DNA of 64,000 bases from Lyngbya sp. HA4199-MV5 (GTDB lineage: Bacteria > Cyanobacteriota > Cyanobacteriia > Leptolyngbyales > Leptolyngbyaceae): the NCBI GenBank assembly GCA_019359375.1, contig JAHHHL010000021.1:54828-118827 (forward strand). The letters run 5' to 3'. Positions within the stretch are counted from its first letter, which is position 1, and each line of letters begins with the position of its first letter. Of the stretch, positions 53,576 to 61,541 are shown piece after piece. The translations under genes and the position numbers were made by a program. A model generated the notes under the pieces. The model was not told the DNA's origin. It did no database searches and saw only the letters and a program-made list of their open reading frames with translations.

Positions 53576-55123
53576 TTAACTACCAATGCCTAAGCGCCCC
53601 GCAAGGCTGGGTGTTAGTGGTAACAGCGTCACAATCATCAGGAACAGTGCCAGTAAGCCCAGAGCCGCCCTGGTATCATCTGGTTCGGTGAGTTCATTTT
53701 GGCTGGGGCGCTCTAGCTCGCGTTGCAGAAAGAGGACAACGATCGCCCAGTACAACGCCAGAGGATTCACGATCGACGCTAACCCCAACACTACAATGGA
53801 GGCGATCGTCGTGCGTCCCGCAAGCTTGCGTCCATAAATTGCCTGCACGATGCGTCCACCATCCAGTTGACCCGCTGGCAGCAAGTTGAGCGCGGTAATC
53901 ACCAACCCCAACCAGCCTAAAATGACGAGTGGATGTACATCGACGATCGACTGCTGAAGCGATTCTTGCAATACAACCCGTGTGAGCGTGCCCACCAGAA
54001 TGGAACCTTGAAAAAACTCGGTTGGCACCTGAAACAAACTGCCTTTGTGAGAGAGCAGCAGTCCTGTCACCAGCATCCCCAACGAGAGAATGCCACCAGC
54101 AGCGGGTCCGGCGATCGCAATATCAAACAGCGTATTGCGGTTAGGCAAAACCGACTCAAAGCGAGTAATGGCACCAAAGGAACCAATCTGCCAGGTCGGA
54201 ATGAGAAACGGTAGGCTGAGGCGAATGTTGTAGCGGCGTGCCAGTACCCAATGCCCCAACTCATGCACAATCAACACGCTCAGAATGCCTGTTGCCAGCG
54301 GAAGCACCTCTGCAAACCGACTTGGGCTAGTGAAGAAATCGAAGCCCAGCATCAACCCACCGCTTTCCAGACTGGCGGCGATCGTTGCCAGAAACAGCAG
54401 CACCGCTACACCCTTCTGAAACACGGTGGATGGCTGCGGGTCTCGACTACTGGGCAAGACGATGACCACAGGCTTGCTATCTTGACCTTCGACTAAAAAC
54501 AATCGATAACGAGGCTGTTGAGGATCGGTTTCGCTGACACCCACTTTCTCCAACAGCCGTTCTGAGAGCCGTGCGATCGTCTCGTCAGCCTCCCCCCGCA
54601 GATTGCCGCGCAAGATCACGCCTTCTTGATAGGGGATGGTTTCAGTGGCAAAGAACGTGTCGATGCCAAAAATGCTTTGAATTGCCTTCAGGTCTTCGGC
54701 TGGAATGGGAATAATGTCTGATGCTTGCACGTCGGCTGTGGTTGCCTGAGTTTGTGCGGTTGTTACATCAGCCGGATTCTCTGAATCGTCGCTGGTGGTT
54801 GGCTGACTGACATCCTGAGCATGGGCGATCGCGCTGGCTCTGCGAGTGAGGGCTTCGGTTTGGGCGAGCGATCGCAAGCGGTTGCCCAGGTAGATGTAGA
54901 GTCCTGTAGACAACACAAACAAAAACAGCACGCTGACAATGTTGAGGTAAATGCCAACAATGGATAGCCCAAAGAACAGGAGCCAGGGGGCAATTAAGAC
55001 AACCGATTGAAACCAGGCAACCAGCCCCAACTTGCCAAATGGTATGGCGCGGTAAAACCCCCAGCCCAGAAACCCTAGCGCGACCAGTACCGTGATTGCA
55101 GTAATCATTCCCAACCTTTGCAA
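53576..55123 (-). CDS. Site-2 protease family (M50) membrane metalloprotease
   Basis: A 515-aa intramembrane zinc protease of the EGY1-like group. The zinc motif HELGHWVLARRYNI lies near residue 287, and the third ligand motif LDGGRIVQAIYG near 430. The N-terminal 160 residues include two membrane segments and an acidic, Thr-rich cytosolic linker; residues 160-225 (FFATETIPYQEGVILRGNLRGEAD) are the conserved region found in cyanobacterial and plastid EGY proteins. At least seven hydrophobic segments follow. Substrates are unknown. The kinase gene follows six bases downstream on the same strand. Confidence 0.9.
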   Translation of the reverse strand: MQRLGMITAITVLVALGFLGWGFYRAIPFGKLGLVAWFQSVVLIAPWLLFFGLSIVGIYLNIVSVLFLFVLSTGLYIYLGNRLRSLAQTEALTRRASAIAHAQDVSQPTTSDDSENPADVTTAQTQATTADVQASDIIPIPAEDLKAIQSIFGIDTFFATETIPYQEGVILRGNLRGEADETIARLSERLLEKVGVSETDPQQPRYRLFLVEGQDSKPVVIVLPSSRDPQPSTVFQKGVAVLLFLATIAASLESGGLMLGFDFFTSPSRFAEVLPLATGILSVLIVHELGHWVLARRYNIRLSLPFLIPTWQIGSFGAITRFESVLPNRNTLFDIAIAGPAAGGILSLGMLVTGLLLSHKGSLFQVPTEFFQGSILVGTLTRVVLQESLQQSIVDVHPLVILGWLGLVITALNLLPAGQLDGGRIVQAIYGRKLAGRTTIASIVVLGLASIVNPLALYWAIVVLFLQRELERPSQNELTEPDDTRAALGLLALFLMIVTLLPLTPSLAGRLGIGS

Positions 55124-55164
55124 GAGACGTTTTGGGGCAACTCAGAAGGCGACAAGTCCGATTA

Positions 55165-55206
55165 GAGGAGTCAGGAGCCAGGAATCAGAAGCCAGGAGTC
55201 AGAAGA
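55165..55206. repeat. GGAGTCAGGAGCCAGGAATCAGAAGCCAG low-complexity run
   Basis: About four degenerate GGAGTCAGAAGCCA-type units in the gap between tsf and the site-2 protease gene. They belong to the same purine-biased class as the other low-complexity blocks here. Confidence 0.6.
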
Positions 55207-55324
55207 TGAAACTCTGAGAAGTGGTTTCTACGCGCTGAATTGAAGACTCGGACGGTTGCGCTGCATGAGTGCCATTCCTTAAATCTACCTGAATCGAGCG
55301 CTGGCAGATGCTACTAACAGTAAA

Positions 55325-55343
55325 GGCAGCCCATTGGACTGCC
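55325..55343 (-). terminator. Terminator after tsf
   Basis: On the minus strand GGCAGTCCA and TGGGCTGCC form a short-loop stem (perfect GGCAG/CTGCC base) followed by TTTACTG. It lies 31 bp past the tsf stop. Confidence 0.6.
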
Positions 55344-55373
55344 TCTATATGTCAGGTGAAGAGCGATCGAGAG

Positions 55374-56129
55374 CTATTTTTTGCCCTTTTTGCCGCCCTT
55401 GCTTTCCTTCTTCTCTTCTTTGGGAGCTGTCTCTGCTACAGGGGTTTCAGCGATCGCCTCTGGTTTAGGAGCAGCAGTACCCAATTGAGCTGCCACCTCA
55501 GCCGCAAAGTCAGATTCTTCTTTCTCAATGCCTTCACCCAGCACAAAGCGGACAAAGCGGCGCACCTGGATGTTCTCGCCCAGTTGCGCGACGTTTTGCT
55601 TCACCAGTTCATCCACCGTGATGTTTTGGTCACGAATGTAGGGCTGATCGAGCAAGCACAGCTCTTTCAGGCGTTTTTCGATACGTCCCTGCACAATCTT
55701 TTCCTTGATGGCTTCGGGCTTGCCGCCCAGGTCATCGCGCCCCATCTCGATCGCCTTCTCGCGATCGACAATCTCTGCGGGAATATCAGCAATTTTTACG
55801 TACTCAACCTGCTGCGATGCCACAATCTGCTTGGCAATGTCCTGCACCAGCTTTTTAAAGGCTTCGTTTCGTGCCACAAAGTCGGTCTGGCAGTTGACTT
55901 CGACTAGCACACCGACACGGCTACCCGTGTGAATGTAGCTATCGACAATGCCTTCTGCGGCGACTTTACCCGCTTTTTTCTCAGCCGAAGAAATCCCCTT
56001 TTTACGAAGCCAATCAGCGGCTTGTTCGATATCGCCACCCGTTTCTGTGAGCGCTTTTTTGCAGTCCATCATGCCTGCGCCCGTCTTCTGGCGCAGTTCA
56101 CCGACTAATTTTGCTGTGATTTCCGCCAT
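55374..56129 (-). CDS. tsf: Elongation factor Ts
   Basis: The guanine nucleotide exchange factor for EF-Tu, 251 aa. The N-terminal UBA-like domain [38 protein letters not shown] is followed by the core [36 protein letters not shown] with the TDFVAR motif that contacts EF-Tu. The C-terminal tail is Glu/Lys-rich ([16 protein letters not shown]), as in many cyanobacteria. It is downstream of rpsB on the same strand, the usual order, separated by a 208-bp gap rich in heptamer repeats. Confidence 0.96.
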   Translation of the reverse strand: MAEITAKLVGELRQKTGAGMMDCKKALTETGGDIEQAADWLRKKGISSAEKKAGKVAAEGIVDSYIHTGSRVGVLVEVNCQTDFVARNEAFKKLVQDIAKQIVASQQVEYVKIADIPAEIVDREKAIEMGRDDLGGKPEAIKEKIVQGRIEKRLKELCLLDQPYIRDQNITVDELVKQNVAQLGENIQVRRFVRFVLGEGIEKEESDFAAEVAAQLGTAAPKPEAIAETPVAETAPKEEKKESKGGKKGKK

Positions 56130-56145
56130 GACCCTTTACTCTGAA

Positions 56146-56337
56146 TAGTTGTTAGTTGTTAGTTGTTAGTTGTTAGTTGTATTAACTCATCAGGTTAGCC
56201 CCAAGAGACGGTGCGTTACGCTGAAGCTTTTCTTGGATGGCGAAGCCTATACAGCACCCTACGCGGCTAATGTTTTGAGTCATTACAGTTAGTTGCTAGA
56301 GTCTCTAAAAACCAACAACCAACAACTAACAACTTCT
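56146..56337. repeat. Heptamer repeats between rpsB and tsf, in inverted arrangement
   Basis: TTGTTAG units (about five, 56146-56181) near tsf face AACTAACAACCAACAAC-type units (about 56307-56337) near rpsB. The two blocks are complementary, allowing G-T pairs, over roughly 28 nt, so the rpsB-tsf transcript could fold into a long stem enclosing about 130 nt. They are STRR-type repeats of filamentous cyanobacteria. Confidence 0.7.
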
Positions 56338-57132
56338 CTACGCTTCGGTTTCGTCGCCGTCTTCTGGAATGAACGAGGTGTCGTTATCTTCGTAGTCGAA
56401 GTCTTCTTCACCGCCTTCGTAGTCTTCGTACTCGTCATCAGACTCAAGCTGACCATGACGACCTTCGTAGATCGCATCTGCCAGCCTGCCGACGATGAGC
56501 TTAATCGAACGGATGGCATCATCATTTGCAGGAATGGGCACATCGACCAGATCGGGATCGCAGTTGGTGTCAAGCAGCGCCACGATCGGCAACGCCAGCT
56601 TTTGACATTCCTGTACGGCATTGTACTCGCGCTTTTGATCCACCATGATGATGATGTCGGGCACCTTCCGCATGGCTTTGATGCCGCCCAGATATTTCTG
56701 GAGCTTTTCCAATTCGCGCCGCAGCACCGAGGCTTCTTTTTTGGGCAGCAGATCGAGTCCACCCGTTTCTTCCCGACGCTCTAGCTCTTTGAGGCGATCG
56801 ACGCGGGTTTTAATCGTCACCCAGTTAGTAAGCATACCGCCCAACCAGCGCTGGTTGACGTAGTAAGCACCACACCGCGAGGCTTCCTGTGCCACGATCC
56901 CAGCCGCCTGACGCTTGGTGCCGATGAAGAGGAACTTCTTGCCCTGCTCAGACGCAGTGCGAACGTAGTTATACGCTTCATCCATTAACCGGGCGGTTTG
57001 CACCAGGTCAATGATATGCACCCCGTTGCGAGCGGTATAGATATATGGGTCCATTTTGGGGTTCCAGCGGCGGGTTTGATGCCCAAAGTGAACCCCAGAC
57101 TCTAATAATTGAGCCAACGAAACAACTGGCAT
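56338..57132 (-). CDS. rpsB: 30S ribosomal protein S2
   Basis: A 264-aa S2 protein starting at ATG 57132 ([27 protein letters not shown]); the frame is open to 57177 but those 15 residues are not family sequence. [41 protein letters not shown] and [21 protein letters not shown] are all present. The C-terminal acidic tail (about residues 235-264: [20 protein letters not shown]) is a cyanobacterial extension. It is first in the rpsB-tsf operon; the leader holds an inverted heptamer repeat. Confidence 0.97.
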   Translation of the reverse strand: MPVVSLAQLLESGVHFGHQTRRWNPKMDPYIYTARNGVHIIDLVQTARLMDEAYNYVRTASEQGKKFLFIGTKRQAAGIVAQEASRCGAYYVNQRWLGGMLTNWVTIKTRVDRLKELERREETGGLDLLPKKEASVLRRELEKLQKYLGGIKAMRKVPDIIIMVDQKREYNAVQECQKLALPIVALLDTNCDPDLVDVPIPANDDAIRSIKLIVGRLADAIYEGRHGQLESDDEYEDYEGGEEDFDYEDNDTSFIPEDGDETEA

Positions 57133-57186
57133 TGATTTTGAACTCCTGATTCGGGTTAATCCTCCATCCAGGAGCACCTGGGAAGC

Positions 57187-57257
57187 TTTTAGTTTTTAGT
57201 TGTTGGTTGTTAGACCAAGCATTCTCTGTCTAACAACTAAAAACCAATCCCTAACAA
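57187..57257. repeat. Inverted TTAGTTGTT repeats in the rpsB leader
   Basis: TTTTTAGTTGTTGGTTGTTAG (57188-57211) faces GTCTAACAACTAAAAACC (57228-57246), with a further CTAACAAC at 57251. The arms are complementary apart from one 7-bp unit. It lies 55-115 bp upstream of rpsB, in the probable untranslated leader. Confidence 0.6.
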
Positions 57258-57328
57258 CTGTCTCTAGGCACCCGAAATCCTGGATGTGCGATTTTAGACA
57301 ACTTCTCTAGGTTAGCACAGCGATCGCT

Positions 57329-58417
57329 CTAGCTGTGAGCAGTTTTAGACGTTCGCTGTAGGTCTGCATACGCTTCGTAAACGCCCTGGACGTTGTACCA
57401 GTTGAGAAAAATGCGGGCGACTTCGAGGGCGAGTTGGGGTTTGCCGCGATCGATCAGCCATTGCAGAAAGGGTGCCATCGTCCGTTCGTTGAGCCGTCCG
57501 CCCAGTGACAGCACACCCCACAGCACGCGATGAATCCACGTCATCTGAATCATTATGCGTACATTCCAGGTGGGATGCTTTTGGTAGAACAACACGCCCA
57601 TCTTACCCCGCTCGATTTCTTTTTCAATCAGGTTCGGCAGTTGGTTAAGGGCAAAAGGGGGATGCCAGTGGTAGCCGACCGCATCGGGACATTTGATCAA
57701 CGTCAGACCAATCTGTTTCAGACGTACTCCCAACTCCAGATCTTCCCAGCCGTAGAGTTGAAACCGCGTATCGAAAAGTCCCGCTTTTTCCAGCCAAACG
57801 CGCGCGATCGCCACATTTCCCGTGGCAAAGTATGCCGCTGAGAAATCCGTAATTTTGTACGGTTCCGCTGTGGGATCGTCGAAGTTGGCAGTGTTGATCA
57901 CACGACCGTAGGTGAAGACGGGTGGGGGAGGGGGGAGTGGAGAGTGGGGAGTAGGGGAAGAGGAGGGAGAGTTTTGAGTAGCGCTTTGCGCCGACAAGCT
58001 AGAGAGTTTTGAGTTTTGAGGTGATTCTGCCTCCTGCCTTCTGCTTTCTGCCTTCTGCCCTCTGCCCTCTGCCTCCTGCCCCCGCTGCAAACCTTCCGCA
58101 TGTGCCTGAAGAAACCCCTCAGTCACCACGAGATCGCTGTCAATAAAGATGATGGTGTCGCCGGAAGCTTTCTCGACTCCCAGGTTACGGGCGGCGGCAG
58201 GACCTTGGTGGTCTTGCTGAAAGAGGCGTATATGAGGAAAGGTCTCAGCGTTTGCTTGCAGCCAATCTACAGTGCCATCGGTGGAGCCATCATCCACGAC
58301 GACAACCTCGTAGCCCGCGATCGCCCCTGCATCAAATTGCTGATGCTCTAGCGATCTCAAGCATTTCTCTAAAATGGGTTTGCGGTTGTAGGCGGGAATG
58401 ACCACACTGAAAAACAC
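57329..58417 (-). CDS. Family 2 glycosyltransferase with low-complexity insert
   Basis: A GT-A transferase of 362 aa. FFSVVIPAYNRKPILEKCLRSLE, VVVVDDGSTDGTVDWLQ, ARNLGVEKASGDTIIFIDSDLVV (DxD) and LFDTRFQLYGWEDLELGVRL (acceptor/catalytic ED) are intact. Residues about 112-166 (QRGQEAEGRGQKAESRRQEAE... SSPTPHSPLPPPPP) interrupt the fold between the DxD strand and the FTYGRVINTANFDDP block and are encoded by dispersed repeat DNA; without them the length would be about 307 aa, nearer to homologues. The acceptor is unknown. It is divergent from a GT4 gene. Confidence 0.88.
   Translation of the reverse strand: MFFSVVIPAYNRKPILEKCLRSLEHQQFDAGAIAGYEVVVVDDGSTDGTVDWLQANAETFPHIRLFQQDHQGPAAARNLGVEKASGDTIIFIDSDLVVTEGFLQAHAEGLQRGQEAEGRGQKAESRRQEAESPQNSKLSSLSAQSATQNSPSSSPTPHSPLPPPPPVFTYGRVINTANFDDPTAEPYKITDFSAAYFATGNVAIARVWLEKAGLFDTRFQLYGWEDLELGVRLKQIGLTLIKCPDAVGYHWHPPFALNQLPNLIEKEIERGKMGVLFYQKHPTWNVRIMIQMTWIHRVLWGVLSLGGRLNERTMAPFLQWLIDRGKPQLALEVARIFLNWYNVQGVYEAYADLQRTSKTAHS
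57921..58083. repeat. In-frame low-complexity repeat inside a glycosyltransferase gene
   Basis: A 163-bp block of GTGGGGAGTAGGGG, GAGTTTTGAG and, in complement, GCCTCCTGCCTTCTGCTTTC and CCTCTGCCCTCTGCCTCC units. These are the same units as in the intergenic repeats at 45140 and 58480-58640. The frame remains open across the block. Confidence 0.85.
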
Positions 58418-58432
58418 GGCGACTCCTCGAAA

Positions 58433-58700
58433 AGTTGTTAGTTGTTGGTTTTTAGTTGTTGGTTGAGTTAAAAGTTTTGAGTTTTGAGTTGGAAAAGGGG
58501 GGGTGAGGTAAGAGGTGAGAGGGGTGGAGAGATTTGTGAGTTGTGATTTCAGCTTTTAGCCTTCATTTTTTAGCCCTTAGCCTTTTATTCTCGACTCCCG
58601 ACTCCCTCCCCTTCTGCCTTCTGCCTCCTGCCCTCTGCCTTCAATTGTTAGTTTGTCGATCGCCCGGTGCATTCTAACAACCAACAACCAATAACTCTCT
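58433..58700. repeat. Composite repeat-rich divergent promoter region
   Basis: TTGTTAG/TTGGTTT heptamers at 58433-58475, GTTTTGAG units to 58492, GAGGTAAGAGGTGAGAGG, TTAGCCTT units near 58556-58585, CTTCTGCCTTCTGCCTCCTG at 58611-58640, and AACAACCAACAACCAATAAC at 58678-58695. Both flanking glycosyltransferase genes must be transcribed from within or through this DNA. Confidence 0.7.
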
Positions 58701-58703
58701 GCT

Positions 58704-59882
58704 GTGACTAAACATATTCTGCTCTATGCGTCGCCTGCGATCGGTGGTCTTTTGCCGTATAACCATGCGCTGTTGTGTGCCTTAGCCACTCTAGGCTACC
58801 AGATGACGTATGTGCAGGATATTCCTGACGCGCTGGTGGAGCTATTTGGTTCCGCTGGAATGGAGCGGGTGCGGCTACGGGCAAAGTGGTTTGAGACACA
58901 GCAGCGGCAGGTGGGCATTCGGCAGCACGTTTGGCTGGAAGGGGCAAAGGCGGCGGATGCTGAGAGGGTGATTGCTGAGGCAAACCCGGATTTGTTGATC
59001 GTAAGCAATGGGGGACCTGTGGCGAATTTTGCGCCGAAGCAGGTTGCCATCGATCGCGGCATTCCCTTCATCGTGGTGGAGCATCTGGTGCATCCCGTGA
59101 AGCCCAAGGAGGTGCCGGAGGCATATGTGGCGCTGGCAAAACAGTACGAGGCGGCAAAGGCAGTCATTGCGGTGTCGCAGGATAATTTGCGACTGTTGCG
59201 AAAGCTGTTTGGGCTGGCGGAGGACAAAGGACAGGTCATTTACTGTGGGCGACCGTCTACCTATTTCCAACCGCCGGATTCAGCCGTGCGATCGCGCCTC
59301 CGCCAGCAGTGGAACATTCCTGATGATGCCGTTCTCTCCTTCACCGCTGCCCGCATGGACATTATCAAGGGCTATCAGTATCAAATTGGCGCGATCAAGC
59401 AACTCAAACAAACGCCTGCCTGGGAAAAGCTTTACTTTGCGTGGGCGGGTACGGGCACGCTGGCAGACCAGTTTCAGCAAACGGTGAAGCAGGCAGGAGT
59501 GAGCGATCGCGTTAAGTTTTTGGGCGAACTGGATGACATCAACGATTGGCTGGATGCCAGTGACATTTTTCTACTGCCGTCTGAATCGGAAGGGCTACCG
59601 CTGGCGATGATGGAAGCGATGGCGAAAGGGCTTCCTGTGGCGGCATCAGCGGTGAGTGGTGTACCTGAAGGGTTAGGCGATACGGGACAACTGCTGACTT
59701 CACCCATGTTTGGCAATTTCCAGTCCACCATTCAAGAGTTGGTTGGGATCTTAAAGGACTGGACAGGTGATGCGGCACTCCGTCAACAGGTGGGACAGGC
59801 ATGTAAACAACGAGCCGAAAAAATGTTTCGAGAGGAGCGCATGATTGAGGAAACGGTGGAAATTGTGCGATCGATCTTATAA
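58704..59882 (+). CDS. Family 4 glycosyltransferase
   Basis: A GT-B-fold transferase of 392 aa starting at GTG 58704, no other start being near. N-terminal HILLYASPAIGGLLPYNHALLCALATLGY, middle IVVEHLVHPVKPKEVPEAYVALAKQYEAAKAVIAVS, and the GT4 donor site LPSESEGLPLAMMEAMAKGLPVAAS (E-x7-E) near residue 293 are visible. The C-terminal helix RAEKMFREERMIEETVEIV is typical. It probably builds a surface glycan; donor and acceptor are unknown. It is divergent from the GT2 gene. Confidence 0.88.
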   Translation: MTKHILLYASPAIGGLLPYNHALLCALATLGYQMTYVQDIPDALVELFGSAGMERVRLRAKWFETQQRQVGIRQHVWLEGAKAADAERVIAEANPDLLIVSNGGPVANFAPKQVAIDRGIPFIVVEHLVHPVKPKEVPEAYVALAKQYEAAKAVIAVSQDNLRLLRKLFGLAEDKGQVIYCGRPSTYFQPPDSAVRSRLRQQWNIPDDAVLSFTAARMDIIKGYQYQIGAIKQLKQTPAWEKLYFAWAGTGTLADQFQQTVKQAGVSDRVKFLGELDDINDWLDASDIFLLPSESEGLPLAMMEAMAKGLPVAASAVSGVPEGLGDTGQLLTSPMFGNFQSTIQELVGILKDWTGDAALRQQVGQACKQRAEKMFREERMIEETVEIVRSIL

Positions 59883-59966
59883 CTTACACAGAAACTGGGC
59901 TTCTTAAAATAGAGCGATCGTGCCAATGCTAAACTCAGAAAATCTCTGCATGAGGCGGATCAATGA

Positions 59967-60569
59967 ATGCCTTACAGTAAATTCACCCTCAGTAAAGCGG
60001 TAGATGATTTTCAACTGACGATCGTAGAAGGCGATCGCTTCTTGCCAGAGATTCCTGCGATCGAGCCAACGCCCCTCCTCAAAGAGATTCTGAAAGAAAC
60101 GCTTCCCTGGGCAATTGCCGTTAGCAGCGAAAAAGCCCGTTCTGAAGGCATCATCAATCCAGTTTTGCTAGAAGTTAAGCGTCAACTTCAAGGACAAATT
60201 AGTGTGTTCTCTGGCGAAGAATTCAATGTGCAACCGGAGGCTGAACTAACAGGCTATGTTGATTTTCTCATTAGCCGATCGCCAGAACAATTATTTATCA
60301 AAGCGCCTGCGGTTATTTTAGTAGAAGCAAAAAAAGAAGATCTCAAACCTGCACTTGGGCAATGTCTGGCAGAAATGGTAGCAGCCCAACGCTTTAACCA
60401 ACAAAAACAGCAACCGATCGCAACGATTTACGGCACCGTGAGTAGTGGTACCGTTTGGCGTTTTTTGAAGTTAGAGAAACAATGCGTATCGATCGACCTG
60501 AACGATTACCCGCTGCCTCCCGTAGAGCAAGTTTTGGGCTTTCTTGTTTGGATGGCGCAAAACGGCTAA
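59967..60569 (+). CDS. Hypothetical protein with PD-(D/E)XK-like nuclease core
   Basis: A 200-aa soluble protein. ELTGYVDFLISRSPEQLFIKAPAVILVEAKKEDLKPALGQCLAEMVAAQRF gives Asp..(17-20)..Glu-x-Lys, the arrangement of PD-(D/E)XK nucleases and of type I restriction HsdR-like N-terminal domains, followed by an Gln that is often conserved (GQC). The C-terminus FLKLEKQCVSIDLNDYPL is common in cyanobacterial homologues, which are usually annotated hypothetical. Nuclease activity is inferred from the motif only. No restriction or toxin partner is adjacent. Confidence 0.6.
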   Translation: MPYSKFTLSKAVDDFQLTIVEGDRFLPEIPAIEPTPLLKEILKETLPWAIAVSSEKARSEGIINPVLLEVKRQLQGQISVFSGEEFNVQPEAELTGYVDFLISRSPEQLFIKAPAVILVEAKKEDLKPALGQCLAEMVAAQRFNQQKQQPIATIYGTVSSGTVWRFLKLEKQCVSIDLNDYPLPPVEQVLGFLVWMAQNG

Positions 60570-60672
60570 TGCAGATTTAATGGATTGATTAAAGTCGCAA
60601 GACGCTTCTTCGACGATCGCTCACTCAACTCTATCGATGAAAACCACATGATAGAAACCACAAAGCCGTTAG

Positions 60673-61461
60673 CTATTGGATTGCAGCTAAGTTGATGTTC
60701 AATTTATTGGTTATGGTGGCAAGCACTTTTGCTTCTTCTGGCGTAATCACACCATCTTGTCGAGCAATTTTTTGACATTGAGCCAGCAATGGGATCGCAA
60801 AATCACTATTGATTTGACTGAGTAGTTTTTCTAGAGCAGGCGGAGACTTGGCATTAGCCGCGATCGCCTCCAGTGACGCAGGGCTAAAGTTAAACTCCTG
60901 TAATTCTGGCAGAATACTCTTCCAGGTTTTTCCTGGAGCACCTGCCAAAATAACGTGAACCAGAATTTGATCCATGATGACTTGCTGAACGATCGCGCCT
61001 TGCAGATACTTTTCGCTCTCTACTTGAGAGGCTTGGAGAGCAGCTTGAGATTTTAGAGGATTCAACTTTGCCTCATAAAATTGGCAGGCAGCGTGTCCCA
61101 GTGCGTACAGCATGACTGCGTTGCTACCTGCACCAATCACTGCGCCCGCAACAGGAATATTTCGTGCAGCCCCCAATCCAGCTTTGAGCGCAGCACTGCC
61201 TCCCAACGCTAAACCAAAAATTGCCATGACTTCACCCTTTCTGGCGGGTTCGCGCAGGTTTAGCCCGTAAGCAGCAGCAATTTGATACACCATTTCTGCC
61301 TGTAGTGCCGTTGTAGCTGCCAAATCCATCGCAATCATCGCCGCTGCAAATCCTGGTAGAAGGCTACTAGCAAACCCCGTTCCTCCCACGTAAAGAGCTT
61401 TTTCTTGCATGACACGATGGGCAATATCACCGGGTTTTTCGTTGGGATATTTTCGCTGCAA
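60673..61461 (-). CDS. EcsC-like/TerB-like C-terminal part of a probably split gene
   Basis: A 262-aa frame with a hydrophobic EcsC-like region (FASSLLPGFAAAMIAMDLAATTALQAEMVYQIAAAYGLNL, residues 28-70), a second hydrophobic segment (NIPVAGAVIGAGSNAVMLYALGHAA) and a TerB-like end (CQKIARQDGVITPEEAKVLATI). Only TTG 61461 can start it conventionally, without a ribosome site. The same frame is open further to 61575 and reads PQLQSLTEALNVDWLLKIADQVDIVQAE, which belongs to the protein. It joins the upstream ORF at 61542-62501 if one C is added to the CCCCC run at 61557-61561. Confidence 0.6.
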   Translation of the reverse strand: MQRKYPNEKPGDIAHRVMQEKALYVGGTGFASSLLPGFAAAMIAMDLAATTALQAEMVYQIAAAYGLNLREPARKGEVMAIFGLALGGSAALKAGLGAARNIPVAGAVIGAGSNAVMLYALGHAACQFYEAKLNPLKSQAALQASQVESEKYLQGAIVQQVIMDQILVHVILAGAPGKTWKSILPELQEFNFSPASLEAIAANAKSPPALEKLLSQINSDFAIPLLAQCQKIARQDGVITPEEAKVLATITNKLNINLAAIQ

Positions 61462-61541
61462 ATTTTTGACGTGTGTTTCGGCTTGAACAATGTCTACCTG
61501 ATCAGCAATTTTGAGCAGCCAGTCTACATTGAGGGCTTCAG

